20,154 nucleotides of DNA from UBA7359 sp963976795 (GTDB lineage: Bacteria > Pseudomonadota > Gammaproteobacteria > Eutrophobiales > Eutrophobiaceae): the NCBI GenBank assembly GCA_963976795.1, contig CAXBLT010000023.1:1-20154 (forward strand). Direction: 5' to 3'. How positions within the stretch are numbered: the stretch's first letter is position 1; the number at the start of each line of letters is the position of its first letter. The notes beneath the pieces are model-generated. The model made no database searches and was not told the DNA's origin. It saw nothing but the letters and a program-made list of their open reading frames with translations. Positions 1 through 7,198 of the stretch are shown piece after piece. Made by a program: the position numbers and the translations under genes.

Positions 1-28
1 AATCAAAACAATGGAGAGAAGAACATGC

Positions 29-53
29 AATCAATCGACACTGACCCTTTTGA
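29..53 (+). repeat. Dispersed 25-bp repeat, copy 1
   Basis: This 25-bp stretch matches 13916-13940 at 22 of 25 positions; the shared core contains GACACTG followed by CCC and TTGA. A shorter related stretch lies at 139-157, sharing CTGACCC followed by a T-rich run and GATTT. Sequences of this type (CTGACCC followed by TTGATTTT) are often found beside REP-associated transposase genes, and such a gene lies at 19184-20032. The repeats sit directly upstream of the lipoprotein gene and may have replaced its native leader. The repeat itself is visible; the link to the transposase is inference. Confidence 0.5.
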
Positions 54-161
54 TTTCTTTTGATTTTGGAGGAGACAGGAAAAGTGAAACATTCAAACAA
101 ACACAGCAATGACGAGAACCAGACCATTTATTTCAAGTACTCTGACCCCTTGATTTTAATA

Positions 162-893
162 ATGTATAGACTTGTATTATTAGCATTGGTTATATCTATC
201 AGTGGATGTGGCAGCACTCCTTCTGCAATCTATCAGTTGTCGAAACGCGAAGTGGCCAAGAATCGTCCTGCTTATAAACAGTTTCAGGAATTGTGTGCTT
301 CTCCAGACAGATCACAGATTTATAAAACCGTTAACGTTGATGGATATTTGTTCGCGGCTACAAGTGGAGCTAGATGTAAAGGTGGATGGGATGTGCTGGC
401 TAAACAAGGTTATAAGTACTATGAATGTTCTTCAATAAAAGTAAAAGATCGAAGTTCTATAAAGTTTGATGGGGAAATATACCGACTTGAAACTGGTGAA
501 GAAGGTGATGGCCGTTGTGTTTCATGGGATGTCGTAGAAGATGATCTCTCATATCACGATAAAGTGGAAGAGTTTCAAACGGCGATTGAAGGCAAATGTT
601 TCATAAAATCTGAAGTAACTGAACCCAAGAGTCGATATGTAACACTGCTTGAATTTGGTCGTGTAGATAACAATGGAAATCATATTTTGGAGTTTCCAAA
701 TGATAGTAATCAAAAGGATTTGATTAGTTTTTATGGAGGCCATGTGATTGATCTTGAGTCTGGAGAAAGTTTATCCATTGATCGTTACTATAAATACTGG
801 CCTGAAGGTATTAAAAACAAAGCGGTTGGGAAATTTGAATGTAATAGAGAAAAGCCTATCAATGATTCACGGGCATTAACTCCAAAACCATAA
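162..893 (+). CDS. Cysteine-rich predicted lipoprotein of unknown function
   Basis: The 243-residue product begins with a basic residue (MYRL), a hydrophobic stretch and the lipobox ISGC, with the lipidated cysteine at residue 16. This places it in the cell envelope. The mature part has six further cysteines (45, 72, 89, 119, 146, 227), enough for three disulfides, and no family I recognise. I chose the ATG at 162 because it puts the signal peptide at the N-terminus. It has no clear Shine-Dalgarno sequence, whereas a strong GGAGGAG at 68-74 precedes an in-frame GTG at 84. Starting there would add 26 polar residues before the signal peptide, which is unlikely to export well. Repeat-like sequence lies just upstream of 162, so the native translation signals may have been lost. 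The gene may be decaying or poorly expressed. Confidence 0.7.
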   Translation: MYRLVLLALVISISGCGSTPSAIYQLSKREVAKNRPAYKQFQELCASPDRSQIYKTVNVDGYLFAATSGARCKGGWDVLAKQGYKYYECSSIKVKDRSSIKFDGEIYRLETGEEGDGRCVSWDVVEDDLSYHDKVEEFQTAIEGKCFIKSEVTEPKSRYVTLLEFGRVDNNGNHILEFPNDSNQKDLISFYGGHVIDLESGESLSIDRYYKYWPEGIKNKAVGKFECNREKPINDSRALTPKP

Positions 894-936
894 ATGTAGT
901 TGTAAATAAAAATGTTTGAATTACGGAGAAACTAAA

Positions 937-1173
937 ATGGCGGAATCAATAGAAGTTTTATATCAGAATGCCTTGTTAGCAGATGCTGCATATCTTGATT
1001 GGGAAAGATTGCCAACTGATATCAATGATGATGTGTTCAAACTAAGAATGTCAGGACTGTTAGTTAGTGAGAGAATATTCACTCAAGAACAAGCACAAGA
1101 ATTTGTAGATAGATATGATGATCTAGGTTTTCAAGAGAACACACCTGATGGTTTTTCTGCTATAAATAAGTAG
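937..1173 (+). pseudogene. Truncated N-terminus resembling a large T1SS (RTX/lipase-like) substrate
   Basis: The 78-residue frame starts at an ATG with GGAGAA eight to nine bases upstream; the in-frame TTG at 916 has no such site. The pattern of ALLADAAYLDW, then EQAQEFVDRYDDL, then QENTPDGFSA closely resembles, from memory, the first 70-80 residues of very large type I-secreted RTX or lipase-like proteins. Those continue with hundreds of residues after the GFSA motif. Here the frame stops at once, and its TAG codon lies in a repeat-like sequence beginning TAGGGTCAGG. A likely reading is a large secreted protein cut off by a repeat or IS event, leaving the start intact. A T1SS exporter lies 8 kb downstream. 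It could instead be a free-standing small protein; no family for that is known to me. Confidence 0.5.
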
Positions 1174-1195
1174 GGTCAGGTACACATTAATCAAT
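1173..1195 (+). repeat. RAYT-type flanking repeat at a gene truncation point
   Basis: The sequence GGGTCAGGTACACATTAATC starts one base inside the stop codon of the truncated frame at 937-1173. It is in the opposite orientation to the CTGACCC repeats at 29-53, 139-157 and 13916-13940. Its GGTCAGGT core resembles GTGTCAGGTCTTG just upstream of the transposase gene at 19184. It appears to mark the boundary between the truncated gene and the IS4 remnant. The similarity is short, so the assignment is tentative. Confidence 0.4.
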
Positions 1196-1284
1196 CACCA
1201 GAAAAAAGTGCCAAAGTCTGAAAGATCCGCACGAGTTTATTCGATAGATTGAAATTCGATATTCTCATGTAACAACGCCAAGGT

Positions 1285-1966
1285 TTACTTGAAATGAAGA
1301 TGATGCCAACGAATACCCCTCCGTTTCAAACACTGCAAGCCAAGAAAGGATATCGATAAGACACGTTTATCTTTGACGGTATTTGTTTGAAAAAGAGAGT
1401 GTTGTTTTTGTTGTTCTGCCAATAGCCCCATCAACAATAAATTAGTTAATCGATTCAAAGAGCGTGAATGGTAACAAGACATTATCTTCTTAGATGAATA
1501 TGCCTCAGCAGATAACGATGTCACAATCAACCAAGGCAAGGACTCTCATAAGGCATTGGCATGACTGATTTTACGTTGTGACCGTTTACCCGCCAGTATA
1601 CGTTTATGTCGACCTCTGGGTGCTTTGTGATAAAGGTGGAGGTGACAGGGCACGACCACCAACAGGAATAGAAGCACGCAGGAATATCCAGGCTCTATCA
1701 TAGGTATAATCTGAGCAATCCATCGCCACCATGAGTGATAGCTCGGTAGAAATGAACACGCTCAGTTTCCAAATGCGTATTACCCACCAATCGGTCACTT
1801 TGTTTTATAGTGTGTTTCGCACTTGTAAGGCGCTGTGAATGTCTACCTAAGGCGGTGACCGTTAATGTTTGACCTTCTAATAATGCTTCAATATTTACCA
1901 TGAGTGCGACCAATCGTGTTTTATGAACTGTAGTGCAGCGGTGGTTAAGAATTTACGTTAATCTAT
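1285..1966 (-). pseudogene. IS4-family transposase, decayed remnant
   Basis: Read on the minus strand, fragments in shifting frames line up with an IS4-family DDE transposase. In order they are: HKTRLVALMVNIEALLEG and LTVTALGRH, then KHTIKQSDRLVGN (1925 to about 1800); MDCSDYTYDRAWIFLRASIP (about 1730-1670), which carries the first catalytic Asp region; RGRHKRILAGKRSQRK (about 1620-1570); and LPWLIVTSL, SLNRLTNLLLMGLLAE, FQTNTVKDKRVLS (1540-1285). The block with the second catalytic Asp is missing between fragments. The segment with the catalytic Glu is deleted after SCYHSR. At least two frameshifts and a TGA stop near 1550 break the frame, so it cannot make transposase. The C-terminal TAA at 1285-1287 is intact. 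A 10-bp inverted repeat (1241-1250 and 1960-1969) frames it, but I could not show that these are IS ends. Bases 1967-2184 hold nothing further that I can identify. Confidence 0.85.
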
Positions 1967-2184
1967 CGATAGCTTGGATGGTGAGCCTCCAGTGTGGATT
2001 GAGTTTCAACACCTTTAAAATAAAATTACAGAAAAAGGGAACTGAACAGGCTGACAAAACAGAACAGATGGATTTACTCTAATCACAATAAATATTATTA
2101 GCCGGTTAAGCTTGGTGTATAAGCTAATATTCAGTAAACTAAGCGGCCTTGTAATTATATTTTTCACATAAAAACCAATAGCTT

Positions 2185-3075
2185 ATGCAATATCCCGATT
2201 ACCCCTTAGAGTCTTCCCGTCACGCCTCGATAAATAACAGACAAATGCACTATCTTGAAGGTGGGAAGGAGAATGCTGAAACGATTGTGATGATTCACGG
2301 CAACCCAAGTTGGTCTTTTTATTATCGACATCTTTTTACTGCGTTAATCGATAAATACCACTGCATCGTACCCGACCATATTGGTATGGGTTTGTCAGAT
2401 AAGCCAGCTAACGGTGGGTATGACTTTACATTAAAACAGCGGGTTGATGATCTTGATGCGCTGTTATCCTCTCTTGGTGTAGATAACAATCTAACGCTAA
2501 TTGTGCATGATTGGGGCGGTATGATCGGTATGGCTTATGCCACGCGCTATCCGAAAAAGATAAAACGGTTGGTGATATCAAATACGGCGGGCTTTCATAT
2601 TCCACCAGGTAAACAAATACCCTGGCAATTAAAACTGAGCCGCACCCCGTTAATTGGTGCGCTATTAATACAAGGTTTAAATGCATTTTGTCGGGGAGGT
2701 GTCATGCAGTGTGTTACACGAAAACCGATGATGAGTGATATTAAGAAGGCGTATTTAGCACCGTATGATAATTGGGCGAACCGTTTATCGGTATTACGTT
2801 TTGTAGAAGATATCCCGCTTGATAAAAATCATGTCACATATGACCTTGTGGACAATGTCGATAAAAATCTGGATCAGTTTTCAACATTACCGCTGTTGGT
2901 CTGTTGGGGCCTGAATGATTTTGTTTTTGATATTCACTATCTTGATGAATGGAAACGGCGTTTACCCAATGCCGAGTATCATGAATTTGATGCAGGGCAT
3001 TATCTACTTGAAGATGCGGGTGAGGAAGTAATCCCTCTAATACAAGCCTTTCTAGAAAAAAGTACAGGGAGATAG
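2185..3075 (+). CDS. oleB: OleB-like beta-lactone decarboxylase (alpha/beta hydrolase)
   Basis: OleB converts the beta-lactone made by OleC into a long-chain cis-olefin and CO2. The 296-residue product is a full-length alpha/beta hydrolase of the haloalkane dehalogenase type. It has an oxyanion-region HGNPSW (39-44), the nucleophile elbow HDWGG with Asp109 rather than Ser as nucleophile, a probable acid Asp245 in GLND, and the base His272 in AGHYLLED. An Asp nucleophile fits OleB and dehalogenases. The following oleC and oleD decide in favour of OleB. It is followed by a 64-bp palindromic element and then oleC on the same strand. No oleA precedes it; the upstream sequence is the IS4 remnant. 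The ATG has no clear ribosome binding site. Dehalogenase is the alternative name automated tools would give. Confidence 0.85.
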   Translation: MQYPDYPLESSRHASINNRQMHYLEGGKENAETIVMIHGNPSWSFYYRHLFTALIDKYHCIVPDHIGMGLSDKPANGGYDFTLKQRVDDLDALLSSLGVDNNLTLIVHDWGGMIGMAYATRYPKKIKRLVISNTAGFHIPPGKQIPWQLKLSRTPLIGALLIQGLNAFCRGGVMQCVTRKPMMSDIKKAYLAPYDNWANRLSVLRFVEDIPLDKNHVTYDLVDNVDKNLDQFSTLPLLVCWGLNDFVFDIHYLDEWKRRLPNAEYHEFDAGHYLLEDAGEEVIPLIQAFLEKSTGR

Positions 3076-3103
3076 ACTTAAAAGCAGGTCGAAAACTAAA
3101 CAA

Positions 3104-3167
3104 CGTCACTCCCGCGAAAGCGGGAGTCTAGTCAGTTAACTGGATCCCCGCCTACGCGGGAATGACA
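3104..3167. repeat. REP-like palindromic element between oleB and oleC
   Basis: Two hairpins lie inside a larger inverted repeat. The first is CTCCCGC, loop GAAA, GCGGGAG (3109-3126). The second is CCCGC, loop CTAC, GCGGG (3147-3160). The ends GTCACTCCCGC and GCGGGAATGAC are themselves inverted copies with one mismatch. This is the familiar class of short mobile palindromes found between genes in many gammaproteobacteria. In the oleB-oleC transcript it could form a stable structure that stabilises the oleB message or attenuates readthrough. Its right end supplies an in-frame ATG at 3162 that would give a false start for oleC. Confidence 0.8.
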
Positions 3168-3197
3168 AGATGCTTCATATTAGTCTTTAAATATTTA

Positions 3198-4862
3198 ATG
3201 ATTACAGCAAACATAGCCTCTCACTTGCCAGTTATGGCTCAACGACAGCCGGATACCCATGCTGTGGTTGTTCAATCAACCAACGCTAGTGAAAAGTCTG
3301 AATCGATTCTTTATAAAAAGTCATACACCTATAAGGAACTCGATGAAGTCAGTAATATTATTGCTAATGGATTAAAAGTACATGGCATAGGCAAAAGGAC
3401 ACGCACAGTATTAATGGTTAAACCGGGTCTTGATTTCTTTGCACTAGTATTTGCTTTATTCAAACTTGAAGCTGTGCTCGTCGCTGTCGATCCGGGAATG
3501 GGTATAAAAAATCTGGGTAAGTGTCTGGCAGAGGCAGAGCCGGAAGCATTTATTGGTATCAGTACGGCACATATTGCACGTCTAACACTAGGCTGGTCAA
3601 AGAAGACGATTAGTAAAACTGTACTGGTTGGCAATAATCCATTTTTAGCTTGCTTTATCTCTAGTCTTGGCAAGATAAAAGCTAGCGTAAAAGCAACGTA
3701 TTTTGAAATGAATAAAACCGTAGCAGAGGATATTGCTGCGGTCCTATTTACCAGTGGTAGCACGGGTGTTCCAAAAGGTGTTGTCTATACACATGCTAAT
3801 TTTACCGCACAGCATGAGGCATTAAAAAAACTCTATGACATTCAACCAGGCGAGATAGATTTAGCGACGTTTCCTTTATTTGCATTATTTGCCCCTGCAC
3901 TGGGAATGACTTCTGTGATTCCAAAGATGGATTTTACTCGCCCGGGACATGTCGATCCGAAAACGATTATTGATGCGGTTAATGATTATCAGTGTACAAC
4001 CATGTTTGGATCGCCGGCCCTGTTAAATCGTGTGAGTAAATGGGGTGAAGCAAACTCAAGTAAATTACCCACATTAAAACGTGTGTTATCAGCGGGTGCT
4101 CCAGTAGCACCTGCCGTACTTAAAAGATTCAAATTATTACTCGATAACGAAGTACAGATATTTACACCCTATGGCGCAACGGAGTCACTCCCTGTAAGTT
4201 CTGTTGGCAGTAATGTTATTTTAAATGAGACTGCGATAGCTACGTCCGAAGGCAAGGGCGTTTGTGTTGGGAAACCGGTTGCCGGTCTAGATGTCAGGAT
4301 TATTAAAATCACGGATGACATTATTTCTACTTGGGATAAGAGTTTAGCGTTATCAGCCAATCAGATCGGCGAAATTTGTGTTAAAGGACGACAGGTAACA
4401 CAGTCTTATTTCAATCGCGATAGTGCAACGAGTCTGGCCAAGATACAGGCTAGTGATGGTTTTTATCATCGTATGGGAGATATTGGTTATATTGATGATG
4501 ATGGCCGAATTTGGTTTTGTGGCCGTAAGAGCCAGCGTGTCATTACGGAAGCTGAAACTTTATATACTATATGTTGCGAAGGTGTATTTAATAAGCATGA
4601 ATCCGTTTTTCGTACTGCGTTGGTTGGTGCTAATTTAACAAATAAAATTACACCGGTTATTTGTGTTGAATTGGAATCAGATCAGAAACGTGTTGATAAA
4701 AAACAATTGACCAAAGCATTATTGGAGTTGGCTCGTTTTCATTCTATGACAAAAAATATAAAACATATCTTGTTTCATTCAGGCTTTCCCGTTGATATTC
4801 GACATAATGCCAAGATTGGTCGTGAGAAATTAGCAAAATGGGCTGAAGGAAAACTATCATGA
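3198..4862 (+). CDS. oleC: OleC-like beta-lactone synthetase (AMP-dependent synthetase family)
   Basis: OleC activates a 2-alkyl-3-hydroxy acid with ATP and closes it to a cis-beta-lactone, which OleB then decarboxylates. The 554-residue product shows the ANL-family phosphate loop LFTSGSTGVPKGVVYTH (183-199), the adenine-pocket motif TPYGATESLP, the hinge region MGDIGYIDDDGRIWFCGRKSQ and a C-terminal NAKIGREKL that carries the A10-type lysine. I chose the ATG at 3198 because MITANIASHLPVMAQRQPD matches the usual OleC N-terminus. The ATG at 3162 lies within the mobile palindrome and adds an atypical extension. The ribosome binding site is weak. The stop overlaps the oleD start as ATGA (4859-4862), which indicates translational coupling. 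By itself it could be called a fatty-acyl-CoA or AMP ligase; the context makes OleC strong. Confidence 0.88.
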   Translation: MITANIASHLPVMAQRQPDTHAVVVQSTNASEKSESILYKKSYTYKELDEVSNIIANGLKVHGIGKRTRTVLMVKPGLDFFALVFALFKLEAVLVAVDPGMGIKNLGKCLAEAEPEAFIGISTAHIARLTLGWSKKTISKTVLVGNNPFLACFISSLGKIKASVKATYFEMNKTVAEDIAAVLFTSGSTGVPKGVVYTHANFTAQHEALKKLYDIQPGEIDLATFPLFALFAPALGMTSVIPKMDFTRPGHVDPKTIIDAVNDYQCTTMFGSPALLNRVSKWGEANSSKLPTLKRVLSAGAPVAPAVLKRFKLLLDNEVQIFTPYGATESLPVSSVGSNVILNETAIATSEGKGVCVGKPVAGLDVRIIKITDDIISTWDKSLALSANQIGEICVKGRQVTQSYFNRDSATSLAKIQASDGFYHRMGDIGYIDDDGRIWFCGRKSQRVITEAETLYTICCEGVFNKHESVFRTALVGANLTNKITPVICVELESDQKRVDKKQLTKALLELARFHSMTKNIKHILFHSGFPVDIRHNAKIGREKLAKWAEGKLS

Positions 4863-5851
4863 AGGCATTGGTAACAGGTGGCGGCGGGTTTCTTGGTGGC
4901 GCAATTGTCAGAGCCTTATTGGACAGGGGCGATACTGTCAGGTCCATTCAACGAGGTCACTATCCCGAGCTTCTCGAATTAGGTGTCGATGTGATGCAAG
5001 GTGATTTATGTAAGGTTGATGATATAGATGCAGCAGCGAAAGGTTGCGATATTGTTTACCACGTTGCAGCATTGGCAGGCGTGTGGGGTGATTATGAAAA
5101 GTATTACCAGGCTAATGTGCTTGCAACAAGAAATGTTATTGATGCGTGTAAAAAACATAATATTAATTATCTTGTCTATACCAGCACCCCAAGTGTGGTT
5201 TTTGATGGCACTGACGAAGAAGGAATTAATGAATCAACACCCTATGCAGAAACATTTTTTAATGCATACCAAGAAACCAAGGCAGAGGCTGAGAAACTAG
5301 TATTAAATTCGAATGACGCAAAACTTAAGACAGTTGCCTTACGACCACATTTAATTTGGGGGCCAGGTGACCGGCATCTTGCACCTCGTGTCATTAACCG
5401 TGGGCGGGCAGGTCGATTAAGACTGGTTGGGGTTAAAGAGAATAAAGTGGATTCATGTTATATCGATAATGCGGTTAATGCTCATCTACTTGCTGGAGAT
5501 AGTTTACAGAATGAAGCAAAGTGTGCCGGCAAAGCCTATTTCATTAGTAACGATGAACCCATAGCAATGTCGGGTTTGATCAATAAAATCTTAGCGACTG
5601 TTGATGTGCCACCGATAAGCAAACGAATTAATCAATATCTGGCTTATTATCTAGGAGCACTATTAGAATTTGTTTATTCTGTTTTCAGGATTGAGCAAGA
5701 ACCATTAATGACGCGATTTGTTGCTAAACAATTATCGACATCACATTGGTTTGATCTGACTGCTGCAAAAAGAGATTTATCATATGAGCCGACCATCAGT
5801 ATTGATGAAGGCATGAGATATCTTAAGGCATCCTTTAATACTGAAAAATAG
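4859..5851 (+). CDS. oleD: OleD-like NADPH-dependent 2-alkyl-3-oxoalkanoate reductase
   Basis: OleD reduces the beta-keto acid formed by OleA to the 2-alkyl-3-hydroxy acid that OleC uses. The 330-residue protein is an extended short-chain dehydrogenase of the 3-beta-HSD/epimerase type. The cofactor loop TGGGGFLGG lies at residues 6-14 and a basic residue (Arg32 in QRG) follows the second strand, as expected for NADPH. The active site is TST (108-110) and Tyr137-x-x-x-Lys141 in YQETK. It overlaps oleC by four bases and ends two bases before the next gene, so the three are almost certainly co-translated. The C-terminal part has a hydrophobic stretch (about residues 260-280) that may associate with membrane or with the OleBCD assembly known from Xanthomonas. 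Confidence 0.88.
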   Translation: MKALVTGGGGFLGGAIVRALLDRGDTVRSIQRGHYPELLELGVDVMQGDLCKVDDIDAAAKGCDIVYHVAALAGVWGDYEKYYQANVLATRNVIDACKKHNINYLVYTSTPSVVFDGTDEEGINESTPYAETFFNAYQETKAEAEKLVLNSNDAKLKTVALRPHLIWGPGDRHLAPRVINRGRAGRLRLVGVKENKVDSCYIDNAVNAHLLAGDSLQNEAKCAGKAYFISNDEPIAMSGLINKILATVDVPPISKRINQYLAYYLGALLEFVYSVFRIEQEPLMTRFVAKQLSTSHWFDLTAAKRDLSYEPTISIDEGMRYLKASFNTEK

Positions 5852-5853
5852 CA

Positions 5854-6576
5854 ATGAATATTCTTGAAAAGATATTGCAAGAAAGATTAGAACTGTCAGA
5901 TGATAAAATTCATGTTTATTTAATTCAATTCAATTTATTTGATAGTGAAAACTGCATTCAGTATTTGTCTGAAGTCGAACGCCATCGAGCCGAAAGATTA
6001 AAAATAGATGAAAAAAAGAACCAGTTTGTCATAACACGAAGTGTATTAAGGTTTCTGCTATCCAGTGCTATTAGTAAGACATGTCAAGAAATTGAGTTCT
6101 TTTATGGAGAACATGGTAAACCGGGAATTAATGACTGCTTAAATGATAAACCAATAGAGTTTAATATCTCACATTCGGGGAATTACGCGCTGATAGCTAT
6201 TACGTTGAGTAATAAATTGGGTGTTGATATAGAAGAGATCAATCCTGATATAGATCACCATTCATTATCGAAACGATTTTTTAGTAAACAAGAAAACCTT
6301 GAGCTACAAGGTGTTTCTGTAGAGCAACGACGCGATATTTTTTATCGGGTTTGGACTCGGAAGGAATCATTTATAAAGGCAACAGGAAAGGGGGTTACCT
6401 TCGGACTAGAACGGTTTTCTGTTTCACTGAATGAAGGAAGTGAGGCTGGTTTGGAAGTCAAAACATCTGTTCAGTTAGACAACGAATACTTTACATATAA
6501 TCTTATGGACGTTGAAGGTTATAAAACAGCGTTAACGACATCAGCGAGAAATAGTGAGATAGTTATCCATACATAA
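5854..6576 (+). CDS. Sfp-type 4'-phosphopantetheinyl transferase in the ole operon
   Basis: The enzyme transfers the phosphopantetheine arm of CoA to a serine of a carrier protein. The 240-residue length and motifs fit the Sfp/Gsp/PfaE-type family: FNISHSG (103-109), GVDIEEI (123-129) with metal ligands Asp125 and Glu127, and WTRKESFIKATGKG (167-180) with Glu171 and the catalytic lysine region. It starts two bases after oleD. The Ole pathway uses acyl-CoA substrates and needs no carrier protein, so this partner is not required by the known chemistry. In Shewanella-type bacteria a similar transferase (PfaE) activates the polyunsaturated fatty acid synthase, whose product feeds polyene hydrocarbon synthesis. 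A link of that kind is my inference; no carrier protein or synthase lies in the window. The gene could also serve a non-ribosomal peptide pathway elsewhere. Confidence 0.85.
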   Translation: MNILEKILQERLELSDDKIHVYLIQFNLFDSENCIQYLSEVERHRAERLKIDEKKNQFVITRSVLRFLLSSAISKTCQEIEFFYGEHGKPGINDCLNDKPIEFNISHSGNYALIAITLSNKLGVDIEEINPDIDHHSLSKRFFSKQENLELQGVSVEQRRDIFYRVWTRKESFIKATGKGVTFGLERFSVSLNEGSEAGLEVKTSVQLDNEYFTYNLMDVEGYKTALTTSARNSEIVIHT

Positions 6577-6584
6577 AAATATAA

Positions 6585-7082
6585 TTATTTTTTTCCGGTT
6601 AACAATTCTGCAAGTCGTTTTGTCGTATGCCTCAATCGTGTGGTTAAGATTTTAGCAAGCTTCCATAACAACTTATTACCAAGTGTTATATGTTGTTTGA
6701 CGATATCCTCAAAATCTTCTCGCGAAATCAATAAAACAATCGAGTCTTTAGATGCGATTGCAGAGGCCGAGAAAGGCTCGCCATCGATAATCCCCATTTC
6801 ACCAATTGACTCACCTGCGACTACCTCAGCAATCTTTAAATGCTCGTCTGGTAACTTTTTAAAGATATTGATCTCGCCTTTGATGATAATACAAAGGCAA
6901 TTACTTTTATCACCCTCATTTAATACCACACAGCCGGTATCTGCTGAATAGGCCCTGGTCCAACGAGAAAGAACCTCTATCTCATCATCGCCAAAATCGA
7001 TAAAAAAATCAGACTCTTTTATATATTGATAAGCAGACCTTCTGAATGAATCTCCATCATCAAGTAATTGCAGCTCCTTCAA
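6585..7082 (-). CDS. Stand-alone cyclic-nucleotide-binding-domain protein
   Basis: The 165-residue product is one CRP-type beta-barrel (about 25-150) with no recognisable DNA-binding or enzymatic domain; a short basic C-terminus (RLRHTTKRLAELLTGKK) follows. The start is TTG at 7082, supported by GGAGGG about nine bases upstream. In the phosphate-binding cassette GESIGEMGIIDGEPFSASA (90-108) the glutamate is kept (Glu95) but the position that normally holds the phosphate-contacting Arg is Phe104. It may therefore bind no cAMP, or bind another ligand, and act as a protein-interaction module. It is convergent with the transferase gene (8-bp gap) and divergent from the methyltransferase gene, which shares a 116-bp AT-rich intergenic region. 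Confidence 0.8.
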   Translation of the reverse strand: MKELQLLDDGDSFRRSAYQYIKESDFFIDFGDDEIEVLSRWTRAYSADTGCVVLNEGDKSNCLCIIIKGEINIFKKLPDEHLKIAEVVAGESIGEMGIIDGEPFSASAIASKDSIVLLISREDFEDIVKQHITLGNKLLWKLAKILTTRLRHTTKRLAELLTGKK

Positions 7083-7198
7083 AACAAGATCCCTCCATTT
7101 ATTAATATGAATAATGAGTTAAAGTATTAGCAAATTATAGGGCTTAATATAATTAAATATAGTGAAAATAATCGATTAATTTAAGTAATAATACTGTA

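Noticed and set aside
1604..1913. Two overlapping minus-strand frames as separate small genes
   Set aside because: Their translations are consecutive pieces of one IS4 transposase in shifted frames, so they are part of one pseudogene.
2107..2126. Inverted repeat around AAGCTT upstream of oleB as an operator
   Set aside because: The pairing arms are only five bases with a seven-base loop, which is expected by chance in AT-rich DNA.
2426..3109. Minus-strand frames inside and after oleB
   Set aside because: They are antisense shadows of the strongly supported oleB gene and show no family signature.
3104..3167. CRISPR-like repeat
   Set aside because: There is only one element with internal hairpins and no regularly spaced repeats or spacers.
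3162..3197. Longer OleC N-terminus from ATG 3162
   Set aside because: That ATG is part of the mobile palindrome, and the extra 12 residues do not match OleC; the ATG at 3198 does.
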